DNA of 64,000 nucleotides. Origin: Sphagnum magellanicum (taxonomy: Eukaryota > Streptophyta > Sphagnopsida > Sphagnales > Sphagnaceae). The stretch spans positions 21,710,256-21,774,255 of the forward strand of contig CM038910.1 in the NCBI GenBank assembly GCA_021904315.1. The letters run 5' to 3'. Shown in pieces: positions 35,900-49,784 of this stretch. Both the position numbers and the translations under genes were made by a program. Every line of letters starts with the position of its first letter. Position 1 is the stretch's first letter. The notes below the pieces were generated by a model. That model was not told the DNA's origin. It saw only the letters and a list, made by a program, of their open reading frames with translations, and searched no databases.

Positions 35900-38800
35900 T
35901 CAAGGTCTTCCTCTATTCAATCGAAAAGGCAATTGCACTATTGAAGTTTACATATGTTTCATCAAAGGCAAACACAAGTTTGACAAAGGCTAATCCAAGC
36001 CATCATAGACTCGTGCAAGTGTTTACAAGGCTTATGCAACTTTATATAACGTTTAATGTGGTTGGGTTTCATTTTTATAGGTTGGGCATGGGTACACAAA
36101 TGAAAAAGTGCATAACATGGCTTGAAGTTGCTCAAGAAAGCCCACAACACCATGACGATGAAAAGCACCAAAAGTGGTATAAAGAAAATAGGAGAAAAGA
36201 CACAAGCGAAAAGGTCATGTAGTTTCGACAATAATAATCAATGATGTTAGCTTCGATTGTTATAGCACAAGCAATTGAAGACCAAATTTTGTTTGAGCAT
36301 TCAAGGGAATGTTCGAACAACAAAACCTTTGATAACTATTATAGGCAGTCACAAAAGACTAGTGCTAAAATCACACAAAAACTTGCCATGGTCATTGTAG
36401 ATAAGTTGTTGGACTAGATTCCACTGCAAAAGTTGATGTTATTCAAAAGTACCTTGCTCATCCATTAGTTAAGGGAATGGTTCTCAAATATTTATTTGAC
36501 CTAAGTAATGTACAACAAAGACCTAAAATTCTAACAAATGTGCAAACATGCCTAGTCATGCATCTAACAAGTTCATGCCTAACAAAAATAGTGGTGGCAA
36601 AAGACATTGTATGCACCCTCACTTCCTCTAATAATTTGCATATTAGCAAGGCCATAGCTAGAGAGTTAGGGGTCGATAGACGAAATATTAAAATGGGGTG
36701 GGAGAAACGTGTGCTACTAGACACTATGAATGAAACATTCTAGATCAACCATTAGCGAGCCCAATGCTATGATGCATTACATCAATGCATTCGAAATATG
36801 GTTGTGGATTAGTGGACATTGGAGACAACAATCTCCTTGAACTCCAAGGACATTGTGAGAAGATGAACAAGAGTCAAAGTGTATGAAGAACATGCAAAAC
36901 ATTTCTTACAAGTGTCATAGGTTACTCCCTTGGCCCATTGCCACATGAATTGAAACTGATTTTGCCATCAACATCTATACCAATATCTTTGCTAATAGAT
37001 TCAAGTTGTTAAATAAATAAAGTTTGATGCACTTGTTTTTCTTTTCCTAATGTTGGCTATTTGTTTTTCAACATTTGTGTGGAAGTAAAATTGGGCACAT
37101 GATCATTGCTTGGGTATGGAAGTTGTGCAATTTTGTAATACTCACTTGAGTTATATTTATTTGCAATTGTTTTAGGTTTTTAAGATGATTGGTTTTCTAA
37201 TTCTATAGTTTTGTTAGTTGCTTGTGATTGCCTTGAGATGTGAACAATTTCAAATTTGTGATTGCTTTGAAATGTGAACAATTTTAGATTTGTGATTGAA
37301 GAAATTAATTTGATCAAGGCAGAAAATTTACTTTAAAGTTCGATATTGTGTTTGTTTTTGTGTCTTTGTAGCTTGGTCAATTAATTAAGACTTGGTCAAC
37401 TTGGTTATAGTGTTTTGCATAGTGGGGGAGTAAGCAAATAAGTGATTAGGGCTTAATTATTTGGTTAAGGTTTGTCATATGATTTTTTTTATGGTTTGCC
37501 AGTTTAATCAGATGCTTAAAATTTATTTGAAAACATGTTAGACTAAGCAATGAACTAATCTAAGGGCTTGGTTAAGTGCTTACTATTTGTGATGTGGTTG
37601 TTTATTTCCTTTTGTAACTTTTTTCAGTTGATTAAGATTCCTTTAGAGTGTGTAGGAATAAGTAGTGAATTGATTGGGGGCTTGGTTAAATGTTTAAAGT
37701 TTATGATGTGGCTACTTATTTACTTTTACAACTTGGTCAATTGATCAAGACTCCTTTGGAATGTGATGTAGTAAATAATGAACTAATTAAGGTTTGGTTA
37801 AGTGCTTAAGTTTTGTGATGTGGCTCCTTATTTGCTTTTATAGTTTGGTCAATTGCTTTGGGCTCCTTTGCAATGTGAGAGAGTAAGCAATGAAGTAGTT
37901 TGCTTGTTGATTTGTCTACTACATATCAATGAAAGTTAATGTAAATCCATGGGGGAAGCTATCTAATAGTTATTTTTGGTTAACATGATGGTCTTGCACA
38001 TTTGTGGGATATTCATGGAAGGTTATGTGAATTATATACATGGTTGTTTACAGGTTTTAGTGTTATTGAGATCTCATAGCACAAGAACTTTCAACTTGTA
38101 TTATAACTACACAAATGCATGTCGTTGTTTTGTTGTTCATGGCCATCTTTATGCTTGAATTGTGGTTGTGTACTTGTTGGACACCTCAAAAGGAGTTGAT
38201 GAATTTTGGGTGAATATGGCAACTATTCATGTGGTGAGAATTAGGGCATGGTCTAATGAACCTATATTTCATTCTCGAAATGATAGTTGTTATGTATTTG
38301 ATTTATGGGAAATGATTGCTAGATTCATGATTCAACACATGCGATGTTGAAGGTATTATCCAATGTCCTAAAAGGAAAACTATGAAACATCAAGTGGGGA
38401 CGACCGGTGTCAAATTACTACTACCATTTGTAATATTTATGCTTTTGTTTGCATTTTCTTTGAGTGCCAATGGTCATATTTTTAACTCAATTGCACCATT
38501 TCAAACTTTTTCATAAAAGGCCAGCTCACAAGTTATTTTTACATGTGTTATTTGATGTCTAATGTGTTATTTTTACATGTGATATCTAATGTCAAATATT
38601 TTTATGTGTGTTATAGTTAGAATTCTACATTGCATTTAAATTGCAACACCATGAAATGCCCATTAGTCAGTCATCCTTCCAAGCATTGAAGCCTTGCTTT
38701 GTATGAAGGCTTATTTAACGGAACAATTGTTGTTGTTGATACCATGAAGAACTATGACACCTACTTCAAGGACTTAACAACATGAGAGAATGTGGAACTA

Positions 38801-39510
38801 GCATCCACGACAATTGTAGTTGTTTGTGTGTAGAGGTATGTCAAGTACAACAAGGGTCAAAAGGTACAATCATTTCATGTGGTGTAGCTTCTAATGTTTT
38901 AAAGGTTTGACCTAGATGTGGACATCCATAATCTTTCCAAAGGAACCTCTATTTAAGTAGCATTTGAGGAAATGTTTAATGGGGGAGTGTGATGAATGTG
39001 GTGTGGGGATTTTGCCACTTTGTCTAGAAAAGTATGAGCCCACTATGACCATTTCCTATAAATGCATAGGTTATGAGGTGGTGGGGAGGACAAATGAAGG
39101 CAAGGAAAAGAAAATCCCCAAGGTAGATTGGAAAAAAACTATACCAATTGACCTAATAGAGTACTTGAAGCCTAAACTCCAATTCTTTATAGTTCACAAC
39201 TACATTGTTAGTTTGCAACAATTTCAATTTAAGGCTTACCTTTTTGACATTCCATTAAGAACAATAATATCATGTGTGGATTTTTCAAATAACTACACCA
39301 TGAAAGTGCAAGATGAGATCCAATCCATGCATTAACACAACACATAGGTTAGCATATTGGTCCATATTACCTACAAATAGAATTTTAATTGTGATCCATT
39401 GTTTCTAGAAACCAGAGTTTTGAAGGAAGTGCATTATTACCTCTTTGATGACACTACTCACAACACATTACTTGTCCAACATGCCTTCATGTTGGACTTC
39501 CAACACTTAC
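35900..39510 (+). pseudogene. Decayed transposase-like ORF of a family I cannot name
   Basis: Two protein-like blocks on the same strand look like parts of one element. Block 1 (about 36430-36930): VQQRPKILTNVQTCLVMHL, NLHISKAIARELGVDRRNIK, then after frame changes TTISLNSKDIVRR and VYEEHAKHFLQVS. Block 2 (about 38930-39510): LRKCLMGECDECGVGILPLC, then VDWKKTIPIDLIEYLKPKLQ, IISCVDFSNNYTMKVQDEIQ and KEVHYYLFDDTTHNTLLVQH. I recognise the last as a transposase-like signature found in widespread repeats of plants and animals (a Cys pair, then an acidic VDFxxNY and a late DD/H motif); the superfamily name is not certain to me. Stops, frameshifts and a 500-bp satellite-like insert between the blocks show it is dead. 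Confidence 0.55.
37380..37890. repeat. Tandem repeat of about 107-114 bp, four diverged copies
   Basis: Copies can be aligned on GGTTAAGTGCTTA...TTTGTGATGTGGCTCCTTATTT. Comparable points are near 37464, 37571, 37685 and 37797. Each unit also contains CAATTGATCAAGACTCCTTT-like and AGTAA-CAATGAACTAATT-like words. It interrupts the transposase-like region. Confidence 0.7.
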
Positions 39511-39559
39511 AAAACATTGGGTATAATTTGAAGACCCAAATGTAATGTTTCCACTTATT

Positions 39560-39690
39560 GCAAAAGGCATAAATTTGTTTTGTCATGTTATGCTTTGCTT
39601 TGTTTTGTTGCATTTTACTTTATTTTGTTGTGATTTGCTTTGCTTTGTTGTGTTTTGCTTTGTTTTTCTATGTTTATATGTTTTTTATAC
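39560..39690. repeat. TTTGC/TTTTG pentamer-like microsatellite
   Basis: Repeated TTTGCTTTGTTTTGTTG words, also present more briefly at 45190-45240. The open frame across it (Cys/Phe-rich) is compositional. Confidence 0.7.
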
Positions 39691-42425
39691 AAGTAGTGTC
39701 AATGTGTTTCTTTGTTTTGCTCACATAACTGGTTTGTCAACATGTTAATATATAAATAGAAAATTCATAAAGTTGGAATTATAGAAATGCATCTATGGTT
39801 ATTTTTCACAAGGCTAAGTGGATCACCAACTATCTTCGAGTAAATGGCCATTGACCCTTGATTATTACTCATAGCAATTGTGTTTATATAATTTATAATG
39901 TGGGTGTGTGGGTGTATACTAGTTTTTTTTTTTTTTTTACAATGGGCCAAATGAAAAATTCAATTGTTAAAATTTGTGATTATCAAATTTAGGTAACAAA
40001 GGAACTATATCAATCATGTTTCAACGAATGCCTTTTGCTAAAAACTAGAAGTGCCTCTTCATTTTCGGGGCATAGTAGGTTCATTAGCAAGCCAAGGAAG
40101 TGAAGGTACTATGTATGGGTGTAAAAAATGTTGAAGGAGGTAGTTAGGATGCCATCATGAGTCTCTCTATGTTTGGGGGCGTGATTTGGACTATGGGTTA
40201 TCTAAAGCTTTGATTTGATGTGATTTGATTTAGTGTTATAGTGTAATTCATGAATGTTTGCTTACAACCATGTAGAGATTTCATGGAACATGCTTCCTTT
40301 ATGTCTTTGCAGTTAGTAGTTATGCATACTTATCTGCTCTGTCAAATCAGGCATTAGGGTTTGAAGATCTTAGGGTTTGAGGATGCTTTCACTAAATTGA
40401 GCTTCCAAAAGCACAAAAAAGCCATGGTTGATATGTAGTCATGGGTGTAGGTTGGAAGGTTGATTGCAAACCTTGTTATGCTAAGATATGGGGTTTTATT
40501 TAAGGATGTTTCATAAGTGTATTAGCAAGCATTGGTTAGTGAAGCTTTCTATATGTTTCTTTACTTTAGTGGTTGCTTCTAAGTGTTTGTGGTTTTCTAT
40601 GTGAAATCTTGCAAGTTGTAGTAAATGACTAGACCATACGCCCTTTGTGGAGTAAATGTGCATAATGTCTTTTGGATCCTCAAAAGAAGTTGTGCCAAAA
40701 TCTAGTAATGGTGGCCATGATGACAAAGCTCAACCCCCCCTTCCCCATCCACCCAACTTATTTTCATGTTTTTGCATGTAATTAATATCTATCAAATTTT
40801 GTAGTCACCTAAAATTCAATTGTGGGTTCACTTGATTACATTCTACATGCATATAATTACACATCATCTATGATGTAGGATTTCATTGGATAGCCATAGG
40901 TGATCTCAAATATGGGGTTGTGATTAAAGTCTTCCATCAGTTTGCTTGGGAATGCCAATTAATGGCAATTCAAATTTGGCATTGGTTTTTGTCCAAGCTT
41001 TTGAGCTATTGTACCAAAATCAAGACCACATTTGGTTTTATGGATTATAAATACAATATGATGCATTTTGAGTCATCATCATTACATTTTTTAACACGAT
41101 TCATTGGGAAATTGTTTATGTATGATTACGTACACTATCATCAAAGGTAGTTAACTATGTTTTCAATCTCCATATACCTTTTATCAGATGTGATTCCTAT
41201 GTGTTCTATCAACTAACAATTTATCATTCTTGAGTGTAAGAATGCGATATGGTATGGGAAAGTGAATGAATTAATCATGTCGACATTCTTTTGATATACC
41301 AAATGCAACATGATTTTTATTATCCAACATAATTCTTTCAAGGCAATGGAATTTGTTGTAGCATATGTCTACATAAAAGTATTGGAATGTATAACACAGA
41401 TTGATGTTTAGCAATGTGGATATATGCATATCTAATGGATCATAATATACTACTCATGAATGTTTTCATGTTTACCTTCAAATTAGGTCTATACCTCACA
41501 TTTGGATGGAAAACATGTAGTTGTAGGTGCATTTGACATAGCCATGCAACTATTGAATTGATGGCAACAAGAACTTTGGAAGTGCATTGAGGGGATTCAA
41601 GACTTTTATGCATAATAAATTGGTTCAATTTAAGGTTCCTCACCAAGATTATTATTCAACGCAATACTAAGTAAATTGACAAGTTGGAGAGAATTGTAAT
41701 TAGTAACTAGCTAGTTTATGACCTTGGTTGCGGTTAGTTTATTGAAGTTCAAGTCCAGTAGACTCAACTTTAGAAGTCGATGTAACCTTTCAATTTCATT
41801 GATCTTGTTTCTAGCTAAGTATAGTTTTCAAAGAGAAAAATAGCATGCCAAACTTGAGGCACTCAATAACCAAATTTGTATAGGTCATCAATAACTAAAC
41901 TAATGCTTACAAAGTAGGGAAATAATCAATGCAACATAGTTCCAAATAAGGAAAACACCTTGTGGAATCTAGGGTGATGCAACAAACAACATATAAATTC
42001 TAGAAAATATGACCTAGAGCAATATCTTTTGTAACAATTTCATTGGAACCTTCTAAGAAACTTAGCTCATTTTCACATTCTTTTATGTTCTAATGCATTT
42101 GTTACATAAAACCATACACTAGAAGAAATCCCCCAAAATGCAACCAATGCATTTACAACTACATGCAATTAATTTTAATGTGCAACTAACTCTAATTATT
42201 TTTGTAACTATTTTCCACCTTTGACCATTCTTCCAATTATGCTACAAGTACCTTTACAACTAATGATTTCTTCATCCTACACATTAGAATTTGTTTCATC
42301 CATGATCATACCCATATGTCCCATTAGTTGCAAATGGAACCAAACTTAGTTGCACTACTAGGGTGTTAAGATAACCCTTAATGGTATACATAGGTGTATT
42401 ACAAAACTTTTGAAAAGTAATTATT
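39691..42425. other. Intergenic AT-rich sequence
   Basis: No gene recognised on either strand. Short open frames lack domains and do not link through plausible splice sites. Confidence 0.45.
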
Positions 42426-42429
42426 TATT

Positions 42430-43160
42430 TTTGGTTAGTCAATATTTATTAATATATTTATTTAAATATTTTTTATAAGTAATAAGTCAGTTACTTATTA
42501 TTTAGATATTAATTTTTAATTGGATAATATTTTATTTATTCATTTTTAAATTAAAAAGTTGTCAACATAAACTTATAAGTAATAATTTGGTTAATTAGTT
42601 ATAATGTCAGTCATTTATTTTTGTATGTATGAATTATGAATTAATAATTAATAATTATTTTATTTATTATAAGATAATTATTAATTATTAACTATTTAGC
42701 TTATTATTAGTTAATTGATTACTTAATATTTATATACTAATTATTAATTGGTTAACATTTTATTATTAAATTAAAAAATTAAAATTAAAATTAATAATTT
42801 AGTTTATTATTTATTATTTCAGTCATTTATTTTTGTATGTATGAATTATGAATCAATGATTTATAACTAAATGAATTAGTTAATTGATTATTACATATGT
42901 ATTAATTAATAAATTAATAAATTAATATTTATATAATCATTATTATTTGGTTAATATTTAAAATTTTAAAATATTAATAAAAATTATATAATTTTTTTTG
43001 GTTAATTAGTTATAGTTTCGGTCATTTATTTTTGTATATATGATTCATGAATTAATCATTTATAAGTAAATGAATTAGTTAATTGATTATTATATAAGTA
43101 TTAGTTACTAATTATTTAGCTTATTAAGTAGTAAGTTAGTTACTTATATACTTAATTATA
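42430..43160. repeat. Extremely AT-rich block with three diverged copies of a 190-220 bp unit
   Basis: Almost entirely A/T, dominated by TTATTTATTAATTAATTA words. The most recognisable part of the unit, TCAGTCATTTATTTTTGTAT followed by a GAATTATGAAT word, occurs near 42607, 42829 and 43018. Such DNA could act as a matrix attachment region or merely be an unstable AT minisatellite. Confidence 0.6.
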
Positions 43161-44315
43161 TAATTTACAAAATTAGAAATGAGGACACAAGATATGAGAT
43201 AAAGTTTTTAGTAGTAATTTAGTTTGCAACTAAGTTGTGACTTCAATTTTTTATCCCATATGTTTTGCCTTCCACTTCCATTTTGAAAACTATATAATGA
43301 GGAGGCTTTGTCCTAAATTTTCACATAAAAAACACATGTCAATTTGGATGAACAAATAAAAAAATCTTGAATTTTTAAGCAGTTCACCCTAAAGGTTAAA
43401 CCCAAAAGAAATTTAAAATGTTTACCTACTTACCTACCTACCTAATTCAACCTACCTAATTTCACTCACCCAACTAAATATTGATTTAATTTATTTTGAC
43501 CAAAATTCAAAAATGCCACATAGCATATTAGTATTATGCCATGTGTCACAATCTAAACCCATTAAGAATAGACGATGAGGATCCACCATCTATTTTTATA
43601 ACAATTTTTTTTCTAACCTTTTTCATTTGGCACATGTCATTATTTAAGTTGTTAATTTTTATGGTAATATACATGTGGCATACAATAATATATGAATGAT
43701 GAAGTATTTTGTTAACGGTTGATTTCATCTACATTTGCAACTAGTGTTTTACACAACTCGTCTAATGCAATTAAACAATTTTTAGTAGCAAATGTCTTTT
43801 GCAACTAAAATATAGTTGCAAATGGTAGTTTTATTTTTTTTAGTTTTCTTCTAGTGATAGCACATCTCAACACATGAGTTTTCATGGTCCTACAACACCA
43901 AATAATTACTTTGACATATGCAACTTTGTAGGTTAATAAGGCATAGACTATTTTTAGCAAACAAATTCATTAGCCCAAATGACAAACAAAACAAAGAGTC
44001 TTTGGCTACAATCAATATAATTTGTTTTTAGCCATAGGAATGGTGTCTCTTTATAGGAGTTTTTTAATTTCTTAATGAACCTTGAGATTTGGACCCTCAT
44101 GTTCCAATTGATTGGGATGAGATGTTTATGTGATGACAACAATTCAACTAGATATTATGAAATTAATTAGTTTACACCCACAACCCCTTCCAAGGTGATA
44201 GTAACTGTGATGTCTAAGTTATTGTCTAGATAATGCACAAGCATAGTACATCAAAATTTCTACATGTAGAAACCCCAACACATACAATTTCAAAAATATT
44301 ATCTTCACCATAGCA
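43161..44315. other. Intergenic AT-rich sequence
   Basis: No gene recognised. A short CTACCTACCTACC tract lies at 43425-43460. Confidence 0.45.
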
Positions 44316-44319
44316 AAAT

Positions 44320-44738
44320 ACACAACTGCTAAGAGTTGTTGTCACCTACTAAATCTTCATCCTCATCTCCTCCTTCATATGCCATTTTTGCACCAACATC
44401 AACATGTAATGCAAATTGTGGAAGGGTCTCAAGCTTGTGCTTTTACACAATTAGAAAATTGGGGAAGTTTAAGTCTTTAAACTCCAAGACATCATCTATA
44501 CATCCCTTCATAGCTTCAATAGCTTCCAACTCTTCAATATTTGGCCAAGGAGGTGCAACATTTTTCTTTCCCCAATATCCCATCAATGGTGTTGTAATCA
44601 GTTCATGAGGACCATTACTATGATTGGTTCTCACTCCACATGTGTCACATGTGTTGTTGATGGTTCTTCATGAAAAGTTATATCCTCAAACCTTGTTACT
44701 TTCTCAAAGGACTCACCAACCCCATCCCTAGCCACAAG
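44320..44738 (-). pseudogene. Block E of a decayed minus-strand coding unit
   Basis: Starts after a good acceptor (TTTTTTGTGCAG, then CTTGTGGC, at 44738). The frame reads LVARDGVGESFEKVTRFEDI and EEPSTTHVTHV; after a 1-nt shift it reads ELITTPLMGYWGKKNVAPPW, NIEELEAIEAMKGCIDDVLE and LNFPNFLIV; after one stop it continues LETLPQFALHVDVGAKMAYE and ends in an acidic stretch. Only one stop and one indel in roughly 130 codons suggest a fairly recent loss. The protein is not recognised. Confidence 0.45.
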
Positions 44739-46212
44739 CTGCACAAAAAACTTTAAGTTAAATCCCCTTTCACAACATAATCACACAAAAGTCAAGCCAT
44801 CTTGGATGTATGGATAGCCAACTTGAATTCTCAAACAACCTCCACACTGCTTACAAAGATGGAGTGAATGATGGCTTCTAACAAATCACCATTATACAAG
44901 TTTAGCCAATGAAAGCACTAACAAACACTAATGCAAGATCAAATCATATCCTAGCTAAATATAAAAAATAGAAATCAAAGCAGTTGCCACCAATATTGCT
45001 TTGACCATATTTTAACCTTGTTTTTTCAGTTGAATATAACTTGAAGAACAATTGGAACTTTCCAATCTTGTTTATTGACCTCTATTCCTTCAAGCCCTTC
45101 CCAATGGGGCGATGAATTCCAAAGAATAAAGTAAGTGGAGAAACTCGACCAAAGTAAGAAGCATTATGATATGCTTTGGTTTGATGTGCTTTGCTATAAT
45201 TTGTTTTGTTTTGTTTTGTTGCACTTTGCTTTGCTTTACTAAGAAATGTAGGTTTCATTAGTTAAAAGTGGGCTACCTCCACACAACCAATATTCTCAAG
45301 ATTGTTGAATGAACAAACATGTGTACAACAAAATTGATTAATCCTTCAAATGTAGTCATTAGCAACTAGACAACATCCTTGGAAATTCATAATTACATTA
45401 TTTACAATGGAGCTACAAAATTAATGTAATTTAATCCACCCTATAGAAGATAGGAGCAATGCCATTGATTCTTGAACATCATATCTCAAAACATCCTAGG
45501 CTCATCAAACCACGTATGTACCTACTTTTGAACTTGAAGTCAAAACTAACTAACACCAAAATTGTACTAAACATCAAGGTTGTAAGAAGCTTAAACCTAA
45601 AATCAAAATTGGAAAATGTCAAAATCTACATGTGTAATATTAAATAATGACATTACACACTGACATTGTACTAAAACATTAACCTACCTGTTAATGTTAG
45701 ATTCTCCTAGGCTACATTTGTGATTTGTGTGGAAATAATGTATTGATCTACTCAAGCAATACCCAAATTGATCCCAATTACTTATGTACCTAGTCAAAAT
45801 CAGGTTGTTTATACCTTCAATCTTGTAGTCATGTGCTTTTAGCAACCTCGTATTCTCTTACTTCATTACTTCCTCCTCATTCCTCTACATGTGAACAACC
45901 TCCAACTATGATTTAACGTGAACTTGTAGCAGTTCTTTGTTTGACAACAATTCCTTGTGCCAGTCTTCATAATCCTTTAGATTGTTATTAGCAATTTGGA
46001 TTAGGTGAGCTTTGTTTTCACTTTTCTCTTATTAAGCCTTTGCTTTAGTGTGCTATGTAGATGTTCTTCTGAGTCTAGAACAAGCTCCATGCGTGTATGT
46101 TCATGTTCAAAACTTGAAAGCACAATTACATTTTCATGTTAACTATATTTGCAAGCTAACAACCTTGGATTTATGAAAATGGATTTGCGAAATCCATTCG
46201 TACATAATGTTG
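44739..46212. other. AT-rich sequence between blocks of the decayed minus-strand unit
   Basis: Nothing coding recognised with confidence. If the blocks belong to one gene, this is intron. Confidence 0.35.
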
Positions 46213-46548
46213 TTATGTTGTAGACACATGTAGAAGACTCTCACATGAATGAAGCTCATTTGTGAATTGACTCACTTGAACCTCATAGTCAACCTCATTT
46301 GTTTCATTATTTAGATTGTGTGCATTTGCCTTTTCACAGGTTCCTTCATGTGTAGTCTCATTGGAATCACTTCTAGTGTGTTGGATTGTTGCAAAACCAC
46401 CTTCACCATCACTGTTAATTTGACCTTCCTCCACCATCATTGTATTAACTAGGTCTTCTAGTTGATCTGCATCTTCAAGAAATTCTTTTTTTTTCCTAGA
46501 ATCTAGGCCCCCAAGAGCATTGGAGGTCTCAACAACTCTTCTTCTACT
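46213..46548 (-). pseudogene. Block D of the decayed minus-strand coding unit
   Basis: The open minus-strand frame extends upstream of its first ATG: RRRVVETSNALGGLDSRKKK, EFLEDADQLEDLVNTMMVEE, SDGEGGFATIQHTRSDSNET, then an Asn/Glu-rich end with CESLLHVSTT before the stop. No stop interrupts about 110 codons. A further minus-strand frame at 46708-46896 (MLVWWSVKSCSNKHGFNYKK...) may be a neighbouring exon. Composition is like a charged linker or coiled region; the family is not recognised. Confidence 0.4.
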
Positions 46549-46896
46549 TATAACATGCTTGATTAGGACTTATTTTTGCAAGGATTTTTCCCTCCTTCCC
46601 CTAAACACTAGAGACTACTTTAAACTTCCAGAGGACTGGCCCACATTGTGTGCATTCGCACCTTGACACTGCACTTGAGTTGCAAAACTTGCCTAGTTCA
46701 CATGATATTACTTTTTTTGGGCTAAAACCCCCTTTGCAAAAGATAAATTAATATCACCATTGGTGATGACAAACCTTTGATACACTTTGGGCCATAGCTC
46801 CTCCACCATAACAATCACATTTTCATTTGTGCATGACTTTTTATAGTTAAATCCATGCTTGTTAGAACAACTTTTCACACTCCACCAAACTAACAT

Positions 46897-48825
46897 ACTT
46901 TGGATTCATATGCCTAGGATTAAGTCCCTCAAGTGATAGTCCCACCACAATAGTAAAATACTCTAAATTGAGCTTTTCATTCTATCTCTTTTTACCCATG
47001 GTTGCAAAGTAAACTAACTGAACTAATAAAACAAATTAAAGATCCTTTCTATGTAAACTACATAAATCACTACTTATAGAAGTAAAACAAATTTGCTTTG
47101 AGAAGAATGAAGATTAGAAGTTGCTCACAAGAAATCTACATAACTCCAAAAATAAAATTAAAGTAACTAGAGTTACCGTGAACTATGTTTTGCATTAGCA
47201 ATTAATGGCACCAAGAGCAAAACAAAACCTTAATTCCAGAATACCACTCTCATTACAATTAATTACATGCATCCATGATTAATAATACCATGATTCAATG
47301 AACAATCATACATGCACTAATCATTAATTACGTTTTAATTGCCCTTGCAAGTTAAATAGGCAAATAAGTTATGTGTTGAATTACTCACCAACTGACCATA
47401 GGAGAATGATTGCCACCCATAATAGCTATAGAATTTTGCCAACTTCCAAGTTGTACCTTCAAATAAATATACATCCATAAGTTTAGGTAAGTAAAAAAAT
47501 CCATCAAATAAATGGGTTTGTCAAAATTTTAGACACAACAAAAACCTTGGGCTAATAATATTTTTATAGTTCAACAAGTTCATCAAGAAGAACCAAATTC
47601 CATTTATAAGACAATGTTAACAAAATGTGCATTTTGAACCAAAAGTGTACAAGTGATGCACTCAAATGCCAATCCACAAAATTAAGCATTGCTACAACCC
47701 CTAATATCCCAAATCACATCTATTGTTTTTTCAAATTTGAGCATAATTATTCAAGGTAAAACATTCTATGAAATGGAGTAAAACTAAATCCATGACATGA
47801 CTTAGGAGTAAAAATAAGATCAAAATTATATGACTAATAATTGGGGGTAGAAAACCATACTTTTAAAAGTGTATCCAAGTATTTTTGTTGCATTTTTGGA
47901 AAAGGGTGCAAGTACGTAGATAGGAGCTAACATGACTACTTTACAAAAGGATTGTGAATCTGTTTTAGTCCTTTCTCATTTTTTCATATGAAAGAATTTT
48001 CGAATGAAATCTTTTGCAACTTGTTATTAAAAATACATATAGTTGCTTCAATAGATCACATGTTTTGTGTTAATCATTGTTGAATAAATATGAATTTTTC
48101 AAAGTGTGTAAATTTTGCTAGACTTTGTATTTCATCTTGAAAATTTATCACAATTTTGAATCATACCAAAATATGCTAACTATTTAAAGCTATTTTTTTA
48201 ATATCATAGAATATAAATTTGTTTTGTATGTCATGTACATTACAACCCATTTACATGTGGTAAAGGATTCTTGAAATTTGAAAAATACTGTGAGTTTTTT
48301 AAAAATTTAAATTCCATATTTTTAAAATTGTGAGTGTTTTTTGAACTTGGGTAGTAGGTTGCTATCATGTAATTTTTTTTACTATCAAAATTATTCTATT
48401 ACAATAGTCCTTTACCTAATCCTTTGTAAAATTAACCACATCTGTCACAACACATATTCAGGTTCAAACGTCTTTTTAAAAAACCAAAATCCAAAATTTA
48501 ATTTAATGAATTTTTAATTTGAATTCCTCAACTTTCATATTCATATATATATGTTACACAACTTGGAATGATTAACATAATTTTTAAATGTCAAAAAAAA
48601 ATGTAAAAAAGTTCGTAGTTTTCACCACTATCTAACATGGTTTTTGGCTCCTATCTTTGTACTTGCACTCAAAAATAATTCAAAGAAAATATAGTCATGA
48701 TGTTTGCAAGCATTCATGGCAATACGTAGCTTCAAAAAAACAAAACATTTAAGGTATAATATACGCATTGGCCGCTTGTCCCCTTGTTGTGATTGTTTTT
48801 TGCCCAAAATTCACCCAACTTTTTT
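46897..48825. other. AT-rich sequence within the decayed minus-strand unit
   Basis: No gene recognised; intron or insertion if the blocks form one gene. Confidence 0.35.
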
Positions 48826-49027
48826 TTAGGTTGTTTTTTTAAGAAGTTCCATGTAGTTTTTCCTTTCTACATGTCTATAGTAACCAAGGCCTTTATTACT
48901 AAAGCTTGAAGCTTGACAAGCTTGGTCCCCTTTTGTATGTTGCACAATATGAGTCAATTCAAACAAGGAGTTTGTCTTTTTTGTATTGTTTAAGTCTTCT
49001 TCAATTGGGTGAGATTTTTGCTTCATG
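48826..49027 (-). pseudogene. Possible block C' of the decayed minus-strand unit
   Basis: Minus-strand frame of 68 codons reading HPIEEDLNNTKKTNSLFELT, then VQHTKGDQACQASSFSNKGL. The sequence is non-repetitive and protein-like, and lies in line with the other blocks, but is short and unrecognised. Confidence 0.3.
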
Positions 49028-49255
49028 AACAAATACCTTTACTTTAGTTCTATGGCATTAACTTCCACTTTGTCTCCTACCACAAACACATGTCACATAA
49101 TTTGAACATCTATAAAAAAATGTGAACATGGTTTCTTGAATCTAAAATCCTATTCATTCAAGACAATTGGAGAACTACCCCAATTAACACTTTTATAGTG
49201 AAACAATGCAAAACACAATAATTAACAAGAAATTTAGAAGGCTCCAAAACTGTAG

Positions 49256-49690
49256 AGCTCTAACAAATATGTCCATGCAAAAGATTTTGCAAGATTTAAT
49301 CAAAGTATGATAACTTACTAGGAATTGACTTTTCAACATTTGTCTCAAGATTTCCAGCAACAAATTTTTTTTGAATTTCATAATGCAAATTACATACAAA
49401 ATTGAGAAGCCACAAATCAATCATATCCTTTTGATGAGAATTGGTCTAAAATTTCATTGGAAAATTCACCTCTTCCAAATTACATTTTGGCGACCTTGAT
49501 GGTGTTTGCATGGGTTCATGTATTCCATTTGTAGAGAGAAATCCCAAAGGACTATTCAATCCTATAATGTTACGTTGTGAAGTGGCTGGATATATTGAAG
49601 CTAATGATCCCAACTCACTTTGTTTAAGCCCAGATAATATTGTATGGCTTGCATCGACCATACATTGCCTTCTTCAAATTAATTCCCATC
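49256..49690 (-). pseudogene. Block C of the decayed minus-strand coding unit
   Basis: One minus-strand frame runs through about 140 codons with two internal stops and no shift. Pieces: MVDASHTILSGLKQSELGSL, NIIGLNSPLGFLSTNGIHEP, PSRSPKCNLEEVNFPMKF, stop, QKDMIDLWLLNFVCNLHYEI, KKFVAGNLETNVEKSIPSKL, then a stop and ILQNLLHGHIC. It reads as a real former exon. The family is not recognised. Confidence 0.45.
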
Positions 49691-49784
49691 TAACATAACA
49701 TCATGTAATGTAATCCATAAGTTATAACCAAATTTCAATCCAACATTTAAATATGTAAGTTGTCAATAATCAAAGCTCAAAATG

